A DNA stretch of 63,991 nt from Streptomyces sp. NRRL S-31 (GTDB lineage Bacteria; Actinomycetota; Actinomycetes; Streptomycetales; Streptomycetaceae), in the NCBI RefSeq assembly GCF_000718775.1, contig NZ_JOCB01000055.1, positions 1-63,991 on the forward strand, in the 5' to 3' direction. A program made the translations under genes and the position numbers. The stretch's first letter is position 1. Each line of letters starts with the position of its first letter. Of this stretch, positions 9,167 through 17,351 are shown one piece after another. The notes beneath the pieces are model-generated. The model did not search any database and was not told the DNA's origin. It saw only the letters and a program-made list of their open reading frames with translations.

Positions 9167-9327
9167 GGCCTCTCGTTTGGATCATGCCGGGCTCGCGGGG
9201 TCCGGCACCGCGCCTCGCCGCGTTGTCGTCGGTTGCCATGGCTCCGCCACGGCGCCCTCCTCCGCCTTGCGATGCACGGCACCAGACCCCGCTCCCTGAT
9301 CCGGCCTGATCCGAACGAAAGACCCTA
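9164..9327. repeat. 164-bp palindromic intergenic repeat, complete copy
   Basis: The element starts at the rluB TAG stop. Its left arm begins TAGGGCCTCTCGTTTGGATC. Its right arm, read on the other strand, begins TAGGGTCTTTCGTTCGGATC. The arms match over about 45 bp with a few changes, and around 70 bp lie between them, including CGCCGCGTTGTCG. The left arm and this inner motif recur after tyrA (13778-13871). The element could act as a two-way terminator or be a miniature inverted-repeat element. It contains no convincing gene. Confidence 0.75.
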
Positions 9328-9335
9328 ACCGCCCC

Positions 9336-9364
9336 TTGCGGGTGATCACCATCCCCTTTACTGT
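9336..9364 (+). promoter_or_regulatory. promoter of the ADP-ribosylglycohydrolase operon
   Basis: TTGCGG (9336-9341) and TACTGT (9359-9364) are 17 bp apart. Transcription would begin near 9371. The -10 box lies inside the large palindrome at 9346-9390, so a protein bound there should block initiation. Prediction only. Confidence 0.45.
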
Positions 9365-9390
9365 CAGGATGACGATAAAGGGGATGGTGA
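9346..9390. promoter_or_regulatory. 45-bp near-perfect palindrome over the start of the ADP-ribosylglycohydrolase gene
   Basis: The left half at 9346-9366 (TCACCATCCCCTTTA then CTGTCA) and the right half at 9370-9390 (TGACGA then TAAAGGGGATGGTGA) pair at 19 of 21 positions around a 3-bp centre. It covers the predicted -10 box and the first possible start codons. It could be a large operator, or a hairpin at the 5' end of the mRNA that hides the ribosome site AAAGGGG. The inner GTCA-N-TGAC half-sites have the look of an operator, but the binding protein is unknown. Confidence 0.7.
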
Positions 9391-10403
9391 ACCGCGTGTC
9401 CGCACGAGCCGCAACCGGCGCACTTCTCGGCCTCGCCCTCGGGGACGCCCTCGGCTACCCGACCGAGTTCAAGACCGAGCCGCTGATCCTGTCGATGTTC
9501 GGACCCTGGCGGCAGCTGGAGCTGCCACGGCACGCCCGGGTCTCCGACGACACGCAGATGACCCTCGCCGTGGGACGCGCGCTCCGCACGGCCGGGCAGC
9601 GCGGGCCCCTCGAACCGCGACTGCTGGAAGGGCCGTTGCGCGAGGAGTTCACGGACTGGTACCGGTCGCCGGAGAACGACCGCGCCCCGGGCAACACCTG
9701 CCTGACGGCGTGCGACCTGCTCCTGGAGGACGGGCGGCCCTGGCAGGACGCCAGCCAGGTCGGCTCCAAGGGCTGCGGCGCCAACATGCGCGTCGCCCCG
9801 GTCGGACTCGTCCCCGGCCTGAACGACGAACAGCGCGCCGGCGCCGCCCAGTTGCAGGCCGCGCTCACCCACGGCCACCCCACCGCGCTGGCCGCCTCCG
9901 ACCTGACCGCCCACGCCGTCCACCTGCTCGCCCGGGGCACCGACCCGGCCGGACTCGTCGGGCGGCTGCGGTCCTACGCCCTGGACCACCGCACCCACTA
10001 CGACCACACCTGGCTGGGCGACCTGTGGACCCGGTCCCAGGACCCGAGCCCCGAGCACTTCATCGCGCGCGGCTGGGACGAGTGCCTGGCGGTCCTCGGC
10101 CGGCTCCGGGACGCCGTGCGCACCGTCTCCCCGGAAACCGACCCCTGCCTCGCGACCGGCGAGGGCTGGATCGCCGAGGAGGCCCTCGCCACCGGGCTGC
10201 TGTGCTTCCTGCTCTTCCCCGAGGAGCCCGTCACCGCCCTGCGCCGGGCCGCCTGCACCGCGGGCGACTCCGACTCCCTCGCCTGCCTCGCCGGTGCCTT
10301 CGCGGGCGCCTGGCTGGGCGCGGACGCCTGGCCCGCCGACTGGACGGACCGGATCGAGTACCGAGGCGACCTGTTGGCCCTGGGAGCCCTCTGGGACGCT
10401 TAG
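9369..10403 (+). CDS. ADP-ribosylglycohydrolase family protein
   Basis: The 344-residue protein belongs to the DraG/ARH family, which removes ADP-ribose from proteins or nucleic acids using two metal ions. The start motif GALLGLALGDALGYPTEF and the metal-binding VSDDTQMTLA (Asp-Asp near residue 60) are clear. The C-terminal GDSDSLACLAGAFAGAWLG supplies the other metal ligands. Starts are uncertain: ATG 9369 is used, but ATG 9384, GTG 9387 and GTG 9396 all fit, and all lie in or beside the palindrome. The nucleotidyltransferase gene follows after only 4 bp, so they are likely one operon. The natural substrate is not known. Confidence 0.85.
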   Translation: MTIKGMVNRVSARAATGALLGLALGDALGYPTEFKTEPLILSMFGPWRQLELPRHARVSDDTQMTLAVGRALRTAGQRGPLEPRLLEGPLREEFTDWYRSPENDRAPGNTCLTACDLLLEDGRPWQDASQVGSKGCGANMRVAPVGLVPGLNDEQRAGAAQLQAALTHGHPTALAASDLTAHAVHLLARGTDPAGLVGRLRSYALDHRTHYDHTWLGDLWTRSQDPSPEHFIARGWDECLAVLGRLRDAVRTVSPETDPCLATGEGWIAEEALATGLLCFLLFPEEPVTALRRAACTAGDSDSLACLAGAFAGAWLGADAWPADWTDRIEYRGDLLALGALWDA

Positions 10404-10407
10404 ACCC

Positions 10408-11157
10408 ATGATCGACGACCTCGACATAGACCTGGCCCCGGTGGTCGCGGAACAGCCCGACCCGCTGCTGTTCGCCATCGTCTCCGGAGCCCACCTGTAC
10501 GGCTTCCCCTCCGAGGACTCCGACGTGGATCTGCGGGGCGTCCACCTGCTGCCCGCCGCCGACCTCGTCGGACTCCGGGAGCCGGAGGAGACCCGCTCGC
10601 GGACCTGGGTCCGCTACGGCGTCGAGCTGGACCTCGTCACCCATGACGTGCGCAAGTTCGCCCGGCTGATGCTCCGCCGCAACGGCTATGTGCTGGAGCA
10701 ACTGCTCTCGCCGCTCGTCGTGCACACCTCCGAGGCGCACCGGGAGCTGACCGCGCTGGCCCCCGCCGTCCTCACCAGCCACCACGCCCACCACTACCGG
10801 GGGTTCGCGGCGACCCAGTGGCGGCTGTTCGAGAAGACCGGCGAACTCAAGCCGCTGCTCTACACCTTCCGGGTGCTGCTCACCGGCATCCACCTGATGC
10901 GCACCGGTGAGGTCCAGGCCCATCTGCCCACGCTGCTGGAGCAGCTCGGCGGCCCCGGCTACCTGCCCGAACTGATCGCCGCCAAGCGCGAGCGGGAGCA
11001 CGGCGGCGCCGACGTCGACCGCGCGCGGGTGGCGGCCGACGTCGAACGGCTGCACACCGCGCTCGACGAGGCGCAGGCCGGCTCAGTCCTGCCCGACGCC
11101 GGCAGCGCCCACGACGCCCTGCACGACCTGGTGGTCCGGCTCCGCCTGGAGGGCTGA
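10408..11157 (+). CDS. RlaP-type nucleotidyltransferase (first copy)
   Basis: The 249-residue protein has the signature of the polymerase-beta-like RlaP group: SGAHLYGFPSEDSDVDLRGVHL at about residues 26-47 (quoted as SGAHLYGFPSED and SDVDLRGVHL). The DVD carries the metal-binding aspartates. The first Gly-Ser of the usual GSR is GAH here. A later Asp (ELDLVTHDV) fits the third metal ligand. The family includes RNA-repair enzymes, but the substrate here is unknown. It starts 4 bp after the ADP-ribosylglycohydrolase gene. Its last 75 bp overlap the end of a convergent paralogue on the other strand. Confidence 0.75.
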   Translation: MIDDLDIDLAPVVAEQPDPLLFAIVSGAHLYGFPSEDSDVDLRGVHLLPAADLVGLREPEETRSRTWVRYGVELDLVTHDVRKFARLMLRRNGYVLEQLLSPLVVHTSEAHRELTALAPAVLTSHHAHHYRGFAATQWRLFEKTGELKPLLYTFRVLLTGIHLMRTGEVQAHLPTLLEQLGGPGYLPELIAAKREREHGGADVDRARVAADVERLHTALDEAQAGSVLPDAGSAHDALHDLVVRLRLEG

Positions 11158-11826
11158 GGCCCGGCGCACCCGGTACAGGAAGGCGGCCACCCGCGCGTGA
11201 TCCGGCTCCGGCGGCAGCGGGCTGCCGCCCAGCGCCTCCTCGGCCTCGGCCGCCAGCCGGGCCGTCCACGCCTCCACCCGGGCCCACGGCACCTCCCCGC
11301 GCCGCACCGCCAGCAGCGGCTCGCGCCGCGCGCCGACGTCGATCCGCAGCTCACCGGTGCGCAGCAGGTCCCGGGCGGACATCAGCAGGCGCAGCAGGTG
11401 CATCGCGTGCTTCCAGCGCGGCGCGCCCGTCGTACGGACGTCGGCGTCGAGCTTCCGCCGCTGGCCGAGGGCGTAGCCCGTGAAGGTGTCGTACGCCCGC
11501 CGGGACAGGAAGGCGCCGCGCAGGGACAGCAGTTCGCGGCCCGTGTCGTCCACGTGCTCCACCAGCGGGGAGTGCAAGCACTCCAGGATGTTCGGATTGG
11601 CGCGCAGCGCCAGCTCGCAGAACCGTTCCAGTTCCCAGGAGAACCGCTCCTCGCCCGGCCCCTCCACATGCGTCGGCGGCTTCTCGAACCGCCAGTACAG
11701 CGGGGTGGGGGCGAGGAACACCCCGCGTCGGTCGGTGTCGCTGCCGTCCGTCGCCAGCCCGAAGGCTCGGGAGCCCATGACGCAGGCGTAGACGGTGTGG
11801 TCGCGTACGAGGTCCTGCGGCTGCAT
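11083..11826 (-). CDS. RlaP-type nucleotidyltransferase (second copy)
   Basis: The 247-residue protein carries the better-preserved family signature VMGSRAFGLATDGSDTDRRG, with the GSR motif and the DTD metal site near residues 16-32. A long helical C-terminal half follows (RAYDTFTGYALGQRRKL). ATG 11826 is chosen because sequence similarity starts there; GTG 11847 would add seven residues. It converges on, and overlaps by 75 bp, the first copy. Two diverged paralogues facing each other may act on related substrates or form a pair. A link to the nearby ADP-ribosylglycohydrolase is inferred from location only. Confidence 0.75.
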   Translation of the reverse strand: MQPQDLVRDHTVYACVMGSRAFGLATDGSDTDRRGVFLAPTPLYWRFEKPPTHVEGPGEERFSWELERFCELALRANPNILECLHSPLVEHVDDTGRELLSLRGAFLSRRAYDTFTGYALGQRRKLDADVRTTGAPRWKHAMHLLRLLMSARDLLRTGELRIDVGARREPLLAVRRGEVPWARVEAWTARLAAEAEEALGGSPLPPEPDHARVAAFLYRVRRASALQAEPDHQVVQGVVGAAGVGQD

Positions 11827-11847
11827 TCCCGGAGCGTACGCGGCCAC

Positions 11848-12312
11848 TCAGCCCAGGTGGATCGAATTGCCGTGCACCGTGATCGACTCCTTGGGCAGCG
11901 GCCGGGTCGCGGGGCCGTGGGCCACCGAGCCGTCGCCGACGCGGAACCTGCTGCCGTGACAGGGGCAGTCGATGGTGCCGTCCGCCACCCGGTTGACCGT
12001 GCAGCCCTGGTGGGTGCAGATCGCCGAGAACGCCTTGAAGTCCCCCTTCTTCGGCTGGGTGACCACGATCTTGTGCTCCTTGAAGACCTTGCCGCCGCCC
12101 ACCGGGATCTCGCTGGTCCTGGCCAGCTCCTTCCCGGCCGGGGACGCCGCCTCGGCGGCGAGGGACGCCGACGGCGTGCTCGGCGCCGGTGCCGTGGGCG
12201 GTACCGGCGCCGCGGCGTCGCCGCCGTCCTTGCCTCCGCACCCCAGGCATCCCACGGCGAGCGCGCCGGCACCCGTGGCGAGGAGAGTGCGCCGTGTCGC
12301 TGGCTCGGACAT
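11848..12312 (-). CDS. Rieske [2Fe-2S] lipoprotein, Tat-exported
   Basis: The 154-residue protein starts with a twin-arginine signal (TRRTLLATGAGALAVGCLGC) that also contains a possible lipobox, AVGC. A Pro/Ala/Ser linker follows. The Rieske domain has both cluster-binding motifs, CTHQGCTVN and CPCHGSRF, whose two Cys and two His hold the iron-sulfur cluster. It therefore probably sits folded on the outer face of the membrane. ATG 12312 has GGAGGT about 5 nt upstream. Its electron partner is unknown, because it is far from bc1 or oxygenase genes. The next gene downstream on the same strand begins 22 bp away. Confidence 0.88.
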   Translation of the reverse strand: MSEPATRRTLLATGAGALAVGCLGCGGKDGGDAAAPVPPTAPAPSTPSASLAAEAASPAGKELARTSEIPVGGGKVFKEHKIVVTQPKKGDFKAFSAICTHQGCTVNRVADGTIDCPCHGSRFRVGDGSVAHGPATRPLPKESITVHGNSIHLG

Positions 12313-12437
12313 GTCGGACCTCCGTACAGATGTACAAATCGGTGAATACCGGATCTTCCGCATCGTCTCAGCGGGCGGGCGGCGCGCGTTCGTACCGCGC
12401 GGGCTGACTACGCTGGACGGACCAAGAACAGACACGC

Positions 12438-12698
12438 ATGTCAGCGAGGAGCAGCACCGTGGCGGTACGAGCGGTCCCGGGGACCGTGCGACGGGATCGG
12501 GACGGGGCCGGTCGCCCCGAGGAGCGGGGCGGGAGCCCGCGCACCGCCGGCCCCGACCGGAACGGGCCGGACGTCCGGGGCGCCGTGCCCCGGGGCGTGC
12601 GGACCGCCGCGCCCATCGAGCCGGGCGGACCCCGCGCCCGCATCGTCCGCATCCACCCCGGCGCCGCCGCGACCCCGCGCAAGGACATCGCCCAGTGA
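12438..12698 (+). CDS. small hypothetical protein upstream of tyrA
   Basis: An 86-codon frame runs directly into the tyrA start with a GTGA 4-bp overlap. Third codon positions are strongly G/C, as in a real Streptomyces gene. The product is Arg/Pro/Gly-rich and likely disordered, with no motif I recognise except a tidy C-terminal segment (PRARIVRIHPGAAATPRKDI). No clear ribosome site precedes ATG 12438. The overlap suggests translation is coupled to tyrA. It could instead be a leader that is translated only to open the tyrA start. Confidence 0.45.
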   Translation: MSARSSTVAVRAVPGTVRRDRDGAGRPEERGGSPRTAGPDRNGPDVRGAVPRGVRTAAPIEPGGPRARIVRIHPGAAATPRKDIAQ

Positions 12699-13780
12699 GA
12701 ACCGCCCTCGTCATCGGTACCGGCCTGATCGGCACCTCCGCCGCCCTCGCGCTCGCCCGGCGCGGCGTCACCGTCCACCTCGCCGACCACGACCCCGAGC
12801 AGGCGCGCACGGCCGCCGCGCTCGGCGCCGGCACCGACGAGGCGCCCGACGGACCGGTCGACCTGGCGATCGTGGCCGCGCCGCCCGCCCACGTGGCCCG
12901 GCTGCTCGCCGACGCGATGCGCCGGGGCGCGGCCCGCGGCTACCTGGACGTCGCCAGCGTCAAGGGCGGCCCCCGCCGGGAGCTGGAGGCGCTCGGCCTC
13001 GACCTGTCCGCGTACATCGGCACGCACCCGATGTCCGGCCGGGAGAAGTCCGGCCCGCTGGCCGCGACCGGCGACCTCTTCGAGGGCCGCCCCTGGGTGC
13101 TCACGCCGACCCGGGACACCGACACCGAGGTGCTGAACCTCGCCCTGGAACTGGTCTCGCACTGCCGGGCCGTCCCGGTCGTCATGGACGCCGACGCCCA
13201 CGACCGCGCCGTCGCCCTCGTCTCCCACATGCCCCACCTGGTCTCCAGCATGGTCGCCGCGCGCCTGGAGCACGCCGAGGAGGCCGCCGTACGGCTGTGC
13301 GGGCAGGGCATCCGGGACGTGACCCGGATCGCCGCCTCCGACCCGCGCATGTGGATCGACATCCTGTCCGCGAACCCGGGCCCGGTCGCCGACCTGCTCT
13401 CCGACGTCGCCGCCGACCTGGACGAGACGGTCCGGGCGCTGCGCGCCTTGCAGTCCCCGGACGAGGCCGAGCGGGGCGTGGGCGCCGCGGGCATCCAGGA
13501 CGTGCTGCGCCGGGGGAACGCGGGCCAGGTGCGGGTACCCGGCAAGCACGGGTCCGCCCCGCGGGTCTACGAGACCGTGGTCGTGCTCATCGACGACCAG
13601 CCCGGCCAGCTCGCCCGGATCTTCGCCGACGCCGGCCGCGCCGGGGTCAACGTCGAGGACGTGCGCATCGAGCACGCCACCGGACAGCAGGCAGGTCTGG
13701 TGCAGCTCATGGTCGAGCCGAAGGAGGCGGCGGGTCTGCGGGAGGCGCTGCGGGAGCGTGGCTGGGCGCTGCGGCAGTAG
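12695..13780 (+). CDS. tyrA: prephenate dehydrogenase
   Basis: The 361-residue protein oxidises and decarboxylates prephenate (or arogenate) in tyrosine synthesis. It opens with the Rossmann motif VIGTGLIGTSAALAL, has the family motifs DVASVKG and GTHPMSGREKSGP, and a helical dimerisation domain. A C-terminal ACT domain (YETVVVLIDDQPGQLARIF, about residues 288-350) is the usual site for feedback control by tyrosine. GTG 12695 overlaps the preceding small gene by 4 bp. Its TAG stop is the first triplet of a second repeat copy. Confidence 0.92.
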   Translation: MRTALVIGTGLIGTSAALALARRGVTVHLADHDPEQARTAAALGAGTDEAPDGPVDLAIVAAPPAHVARLLADAMRRGAARGYLDVASVKGGPRRELEALGLDLSAYIGTHPMSGREKSGPLAATGDLFEGRPWVLTPTRDTDTEVLNLALELVSHCRAVPVVMDADAHDRAVALVSHMPHLVSSMVAARLEHAEEAAVRLCGQGIRDVTRIAASDPRMWIDILSANPGPVADLLSDVAADLDETVRALRALQSPDEAERGVGAAGIQDVLRRGNAGQVRVPGKHGSAPRVYETVVVLIDDQPGQLARIFADAGRAGVNVEDVRIEHATGQQAGLVQLMVEPKEAAGLREALRERGWALRQ

Positions 13781-13871
13781 GGGGTTTCGTTTGGATCAGC
13801 CCGGGTCCGCGACGCCCGGCACGGCACTCCCCCAGCCTCCGGCCGGGGGGACCCCCACGCCGCGTTGTCGG
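13778..13871. repeat. half copy of the intergenic repeat with a second repeat inserted
   Basis: The sequence from the tyrA stop, TAGGGGGTTTCGTTTGGATC, matches the start of the element at 9164 at 17 of 20 positions. The inner CGCCGCGTTGTCG is also shared. The right arm is missing. Between them, at about 13825-13860, is a G/C hairpin repeat (CTCCCCCAGCCTCCGGCC followed by GGGGGGACCCCC) of a type scattered widely in Streptomyces genomes. So one repeat appears to sit inside another. Confidence 0.65.
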
Positions 13872-13904
13872 ACCACCCACACCGCACCAGGAAGGTGTCC
13901 CCCC

Positions 13905-14600
13905 GTGGAAAACGGCGCCGCCCCGACCGCCAAGCCCGTGATCGTCGCGATCGACGGTCCCTCCGGCACGGGCAAGTCGAGCACGTCGAAGGCCGTGGCC
14001 GCGCAGCTCGGCCTGAGCTACCTGGACACCGGAGCCCAGTACCGGGCGATCACCTGGTGGATGGTGAACAACGGCATCGACCTGGAGGACCCGACCGCCG
14101 TCGCCGCCGTCGCCGGCAAGCCGGAGATCATCTCCGGCACCGACCCGGCCGCCCCGGCGATCACGGTCGACGGCGTGGACGTGGCCGGCCCGATCCGCAC
14201 CCAGGAGGTCACCTCCAAGGTCAGCGCGGTCAGCGCGGTGCCCGAGGTGCGCACCCGGATCACCGAGCTCCAGCGTTCGCTGGCCGCCGAGGCCGAGCAC
14301 GGCATCGTGGTCGAGGGCCGGGACATCGGTACGACCGTCCTGCCGGACGCCGACCTCAAGGTCTTCCTCACCGCCTCCCCGGAGGCCCGTGCCGCCCGCC
14401 GTAGCGGCGAGCTGAAGGGCGCCGACGTCCAGGCCACCCGCGAGGCCCTGATCAAGCGGGACGCGGCCGACTCCAGCCGCAAGACCTCGCCGCTCGCCAA
14501 GGCCGCCGACGCGGTCGAGGTGGACACCACCCAGCTCACCCTCGCCCAGGTCATCGAGTGCGTCGTCACCCTGGTCGAGGAGAAGCGGGCCGGGAAGTGA
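13905..14600 (+). CDS. cmk: cytidylate kinase
   Basis: The 231-residue enzyme phosphorylates CMP and dCMP with ATP. The P-loop IDGPSGTGKSSTSKAVA is at about residues 17-33, followed by the substrate-site LSYLDTGAQYRAIT and the VVEGRDIGTTVLPDADLKVFL stretch (given as VVEGRDIG and TTVLPDADLKVFL). The LID arginines are in KRDAADSSRK. GTG 13905 is preceded by GGAAGG. Its stop overlaps the acyltransferase start (GTGA). With pyrG at the window start, the block covers CTP supply at two steps. Confidence 0.95.
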   Translation: MENGAAPTAKPVIVAIDGPSGTGKSSTSKAVAAQLGLSYLDTGAQYRAITWWMVNNGIDLEDPTAVAAVAGKPEIISGTDPAAPAITVDGVDVAGPIRTQEVTSKVSAVSAVPEVRTRITELQRSLAAEAEHGIVVEGRDIGTTVLPDADLKVFLTASPEARAARRSGELKGADVQATREALIKRDAADSSRKTSPLAKAADAVEVDTTQLTLAQVIECVVTLVEEKRAGK

Positions 14601-15265
14601 GCCAGCCGCCGGTCCCCTCGCGGCGGGGCGCGGAGGCCGGCCGGCGCATCGGCGTCGGTCTGATGTACGGCCTGTGGAAGCCGCGGGTGCTCGGTGCCTG
14701 GAAGGTGCCGGCCACCGGCCCGGTGATCCTCGCCGTGAACCACTCCCACAACATCGACGGCCCGATGGTGATGGGCGTCTCGCCCCGGCCGACGCACTTC
14801 CTGATCAAGAGGGAAGCCTTCGTCGGCCCGCTGGACGCCTTCCTGACCGGCATCGGCCAGCTCAAGGTGGACCGTGCCGCGGCCGACCGCACCGCGATCG
14901 GCCAGGCCCTTGGCGTGCTGGCGGCCGGGGGAGTGCTGGGCATCTTCCCGGAGGGCACCCGGGGCGAGGGCGACTTCGCCTCGCTGCGCGCCGGGCTCGC
15001 CTACTTCGCGGTCCGCGGCGGGGCGCCGATCGTGCCGGTGGCGGTGCTGGGCAGCGCCGAGCGGCCCGGGCGGCTGATCAAGTCGCTGCCCCCGCTGCGC
15101 TCGCGCGTCGACGTCGTCTTCGGCGACCCCTTCGAGGCGGGCGACGGCAGCGGGCGGCGCACCCGCGCGGCGCTGGACGAGGCGACCGAGCGCATCCGGA
15201 AGCAGCTCACCGGCCATCTGGAAAACGCCAGGCGCCTGACCGGGCGCTGGGCGACACTTGAGTAG
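14597..15265 (+). CDS. 1-acyl-glycerol-3-phosphate acyltransferase family protein
   Basis: The 222-residue protein has the PlsC motifs: NHSHNIDG (the NHxxxxD catalytic box, about residue 51) and FPEGTRGEGD (substrate phosphate binding, about residue 117). It likely adds the second acyl chain to lysophosphatidic acid at the inner face of the membrane. GTG 14597 overlaps the cmk stop by 4 bp. The cmk-plsC-der order is conserved in actinobacteria. The exact acyl acceptor is not proven by sequence. Confidence 0.85.
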   Translation: MSQPPVPSRRGAEAGRRIGVGLMYGLWKPRVLGAWKVPATGPVILAVNHSHNIDGPMVMGVSPRPTHFLIKREAFVGPLDAFLTGIGQLKVDRAAADRTAIGQALGVLAAGGVLGIFPEGTRGEGDFASLRAGLAYFAVRGGAPIVPVAVLGSAERPGRLIKSLPPLRSRVDVVFGDPFEAGDGSGRRTRAALDEATERIRKQLTGHLENARRLTGRWATLE

Positions 15266-15328
15266 TGGATCAGCCCACGCGCGGCGACTCCACCGATCAC
15301 CACGAATGAACGACGAGGTACCCACTTC

Positions 15329-16810
15329 ATGAACGACCAGATCCAGCCCGGCGACTCGGCTGAGCACGAGTACGACCACGGGGCTCTCGGCGACGCCGAG
15401 TACGCGGAGTTCATGGAGCTCGCCGCGGTCGAGGGCTTCGACATCGAGGACGTCGAGGGCGCCATCGAGGCGGCGGGCCATGGCCCGCTTCCGGTGCTCG
15501 CCGTCGTCGGCCGCCCGAACGTCGGCAAGTCGACCCTGGTGAACCGGATCATCGGCCGGCGCGAGGCCGTCGTGGAGGACAAGCCCGGCGTCACCCGCGA
15601 CCGCGTCACCTACGAGGCCGAATGGGCGGGCCGCCGCTTCAAGGTCGTCGACACCGGCGGCTGGGAGCAGGACGTCCTCGGCATCGACGCCTCCGTGGCC
15701 GCCCAGGCCGAGTACGCGATCGAGGCGGCCGACGCGGTCGTCTTCGTCGTGGACGCCAAGGTCGGCGCCACCGACACCGACGAGGCCGTCGTACGGCTGC
15801 TGCGCAAGGCCGGCAAGCCGGTCGTGCTGTGCGCCAACAAGGTCGACGGCCCGAGCGGCGAGGCCGACGCCTCCTACCTGTGGAACCTCGGCCTCGGCGA
15901 GCCGCACCCGGTCTCCGCGCTGCACGGCCGCGGCACCGGCGACATGCTGGACGCCGTCCTGGAGGCGCTCCCGGAGGCGCCCGAGCAGAGCTTCGGCACC
16001 GCCGTCGGCGGCCCGCGCCGCATCGCGCTCATCGGCCGCCCGAACGTCGGCAAGTCCTCGCTGCTGAACAAGGTGGCCGGCGAGGAGCGCGTCGTCGTCA
16101 ACGAGCTGGCGGGCACCACCCGCGACCCGGTCGACGAGCTGATCGAACTGGGCGGCGTGACCTGGAAGTTCGTCGACACGGCGGGCATCCGCAAGCGCGT
16201 CCACCTCCAGCAGGGCGCCGACTACTACGCCTCGCTGCGCACCGCGGCCGCCGTCGAGAAGGCCGAGCTGGCCGTCATCCTGATCGACGCCTCCGAGAAC
16301 ATCTCGGTCCAGGACCAGCGCATCGTCACCATGGCCGTGGAAGCGGGCCGTGCGATCGTCCTCGCCTTCAACAAGTGGGACACCCTCGACGAGGAGCGCC
16401 GCTACTACCTCGAGCGGGAGATCGAGACCGAGCTGGGCCAGGTCGCCTGGGCACCCCGGGTCAACGTCTCGGCCCGCACCGGCCGGCACATGGAGAAGCT
16501 GGTCCCGGCGATCGAGACCGCTCTCGCCGGCTGGGAGACCCGGGTCCCGACGGGTCGGCTGAACGCCTTCCTCGGCGAGCTGGTCTCGGCCCACCCGCAC
16601 CCGGTCCGGGGCGGCAAGCAGCCGCGCATCCTGTTCGGCACCCAGGCGGGCACCAAGCCCCCGCGCTTCGTGCTCTTCGCCTCCGGCTTCATCGAGGCGG
16701 GCTACCGGCGCTTCATCGAGCGCCGGCTGCGCGAGGAGTTCGGCTTCGAGGGCACCCCGATCCACATCTCGGTGCGGGTGCGCGAGAAGCGCGGCGCCAA
16801 GAAGAAGTAG
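15329..16810 (+). CDS. der: ribosome biogenesis GTPase Der
   Basis: The 493-residue protein has two GTPase domains in tandem, unique to Der/EngA, and a C-terminal KH-like domain. G1 motifs are [11 protein letters not shown] and [11 protein letters not shown], with G3 DTGG and DTAG, and G4 NKVD and NKWD. An acidic N-terminal extension of about 55 residues precedes domain 1. It helps assemble the 50S ribosomal subunit and is normally essential. ATG 15329 lies 63 bp after the acyltransferase gene. Confidence 0.96.
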   Translation: MNDQIQPGDSAEHEYDHGALGDAEYAEFMELAAVEGFDIEDVEGAIEAAGHGPLPVLAVVGRPNVGKSTLVNRIIGRREAVVEDKPGVTRDRVTYEAEWAGRRFKVVDTGGWEQDVLGIDASVAAQAEYAIEAADAVVFVVDAKVGATDTDEAVVRLLRKAGKPVVLCANKVDGPSGEADASYLWNLGLGEPHPVSALHGRGTGDMLDAVLEALPEAPEQSFGTAVGGPRRIALIGRPNVGKSSLLNKVAGEERVVVNELAGTTRDPVDELIELGGVTWKFVDTAGIRKRVHLQQGADYYASLRTAAAVEKAELAVILIDASENISVQDQRIVTMAVEAGRAIVLAFNKWDTLDEERRYYLEREIETELGQVAWAPRVNVSARTGRHMEKLVPAIETALAGWETRVPTGRLNAFLGELVSAHPHPVRGGKQPRILFGTQAGTKPPRFVLFASGFIEAGYRRFIERRLREEFGFEGTPIHISVRVREKRGAKKK

Positions 16811-16825
16811 CGGCACCACGACCGC

Positions 16826-16857
16826 AGGGCGGCCCCCGGACTACCGGGGGCCGCCCT
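16826..16857. terminator. hairpin between der and a convergent gene
   Basis: AGGGCGGCCCCCGG (16826-16839) pairs perfectly with CCGGGGGCCGCCCT (16844-16857) around a 4-nt loop. It begins 16 bp after der and ends 2 bp before the stop of the minus-strand gene, so it can end transcription from both sides. Confidence 0.85.
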
Positions 16858-16859
16858 CG

Positions 16860-17261
16860 TCATACGCCACGGCGCGGCCCCGGCGGCAGGGCGACCGGGA
16901 CCGGTACGGGGCTCATCCCGCCGTCCTGCGGCCGGCCGAGCGTGCCGACCCGCTGCCACTGCGACTGCTGCCGGGCGCTGTAGGCCCCCGCGCTGTAGGC
17001 GCTGTACGAGCTGCTGAACGAGCCCGCCCGGTGGCCGCCGTACCCGCTCGTGCCGTCCGAGGGGTCCCCGAAGGCACTGAACCTCAGCTCCTCCTCACCG
17101 CTGCGGTCCCCCGGCAGGGTGCGGAAGGCCTTGACCCATTCCGCGTAGAGGGCGTCGTAGATCGGTGTGGCCGACGGTCCGCCGGTGGGTTCCCGTGCCG
17201 ACCGGGCGGACGGCACGGAGGAGAAGGCGGGCCGACGGGGAGGAGTGTCGTATGCGTGCAC
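16860..17261 (-). CDS. hypothetical protein
   Basis: The 133-residue product has a conserved-looking block PIYDALYAEWVKAFRTLPGDR at about residues 34-54 (given as PIYDALYAEW and VKAFRTLPGDR), followed by a Ser/Tyr/Ala-rich tail (SFSSSYSAYSAGAYSAR). No known domain is recognised, and no membrane segment or signal is seen. GTG 17261 is used because it gives a normal-looking N-terminus, but the ribosome site is weak and the frame remains open to 17330. Confidence 0.6.
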   Translation of the reverse strand: MHAYDTPPRRPAFSSVPSARSAREPTGGPSATPIYDALYAEWVKAFRTLPGDRSGEEELRFSAFGDPSDGTSGYGGHRAGSFSSSYSAYSAGAYSARQQSQWQRVGTLGRPQDGGMSPVPVPVALPPGPRRGV

Positions 17262-17351
17262 GTATGTCCCAACGACGGGGGTGTCAAAGGGATGCGGTGG
17301 GGCGACCCTCCAGGGGGACGGGGCCCGCACCGCTCACCCGGCGGGAGGCCC

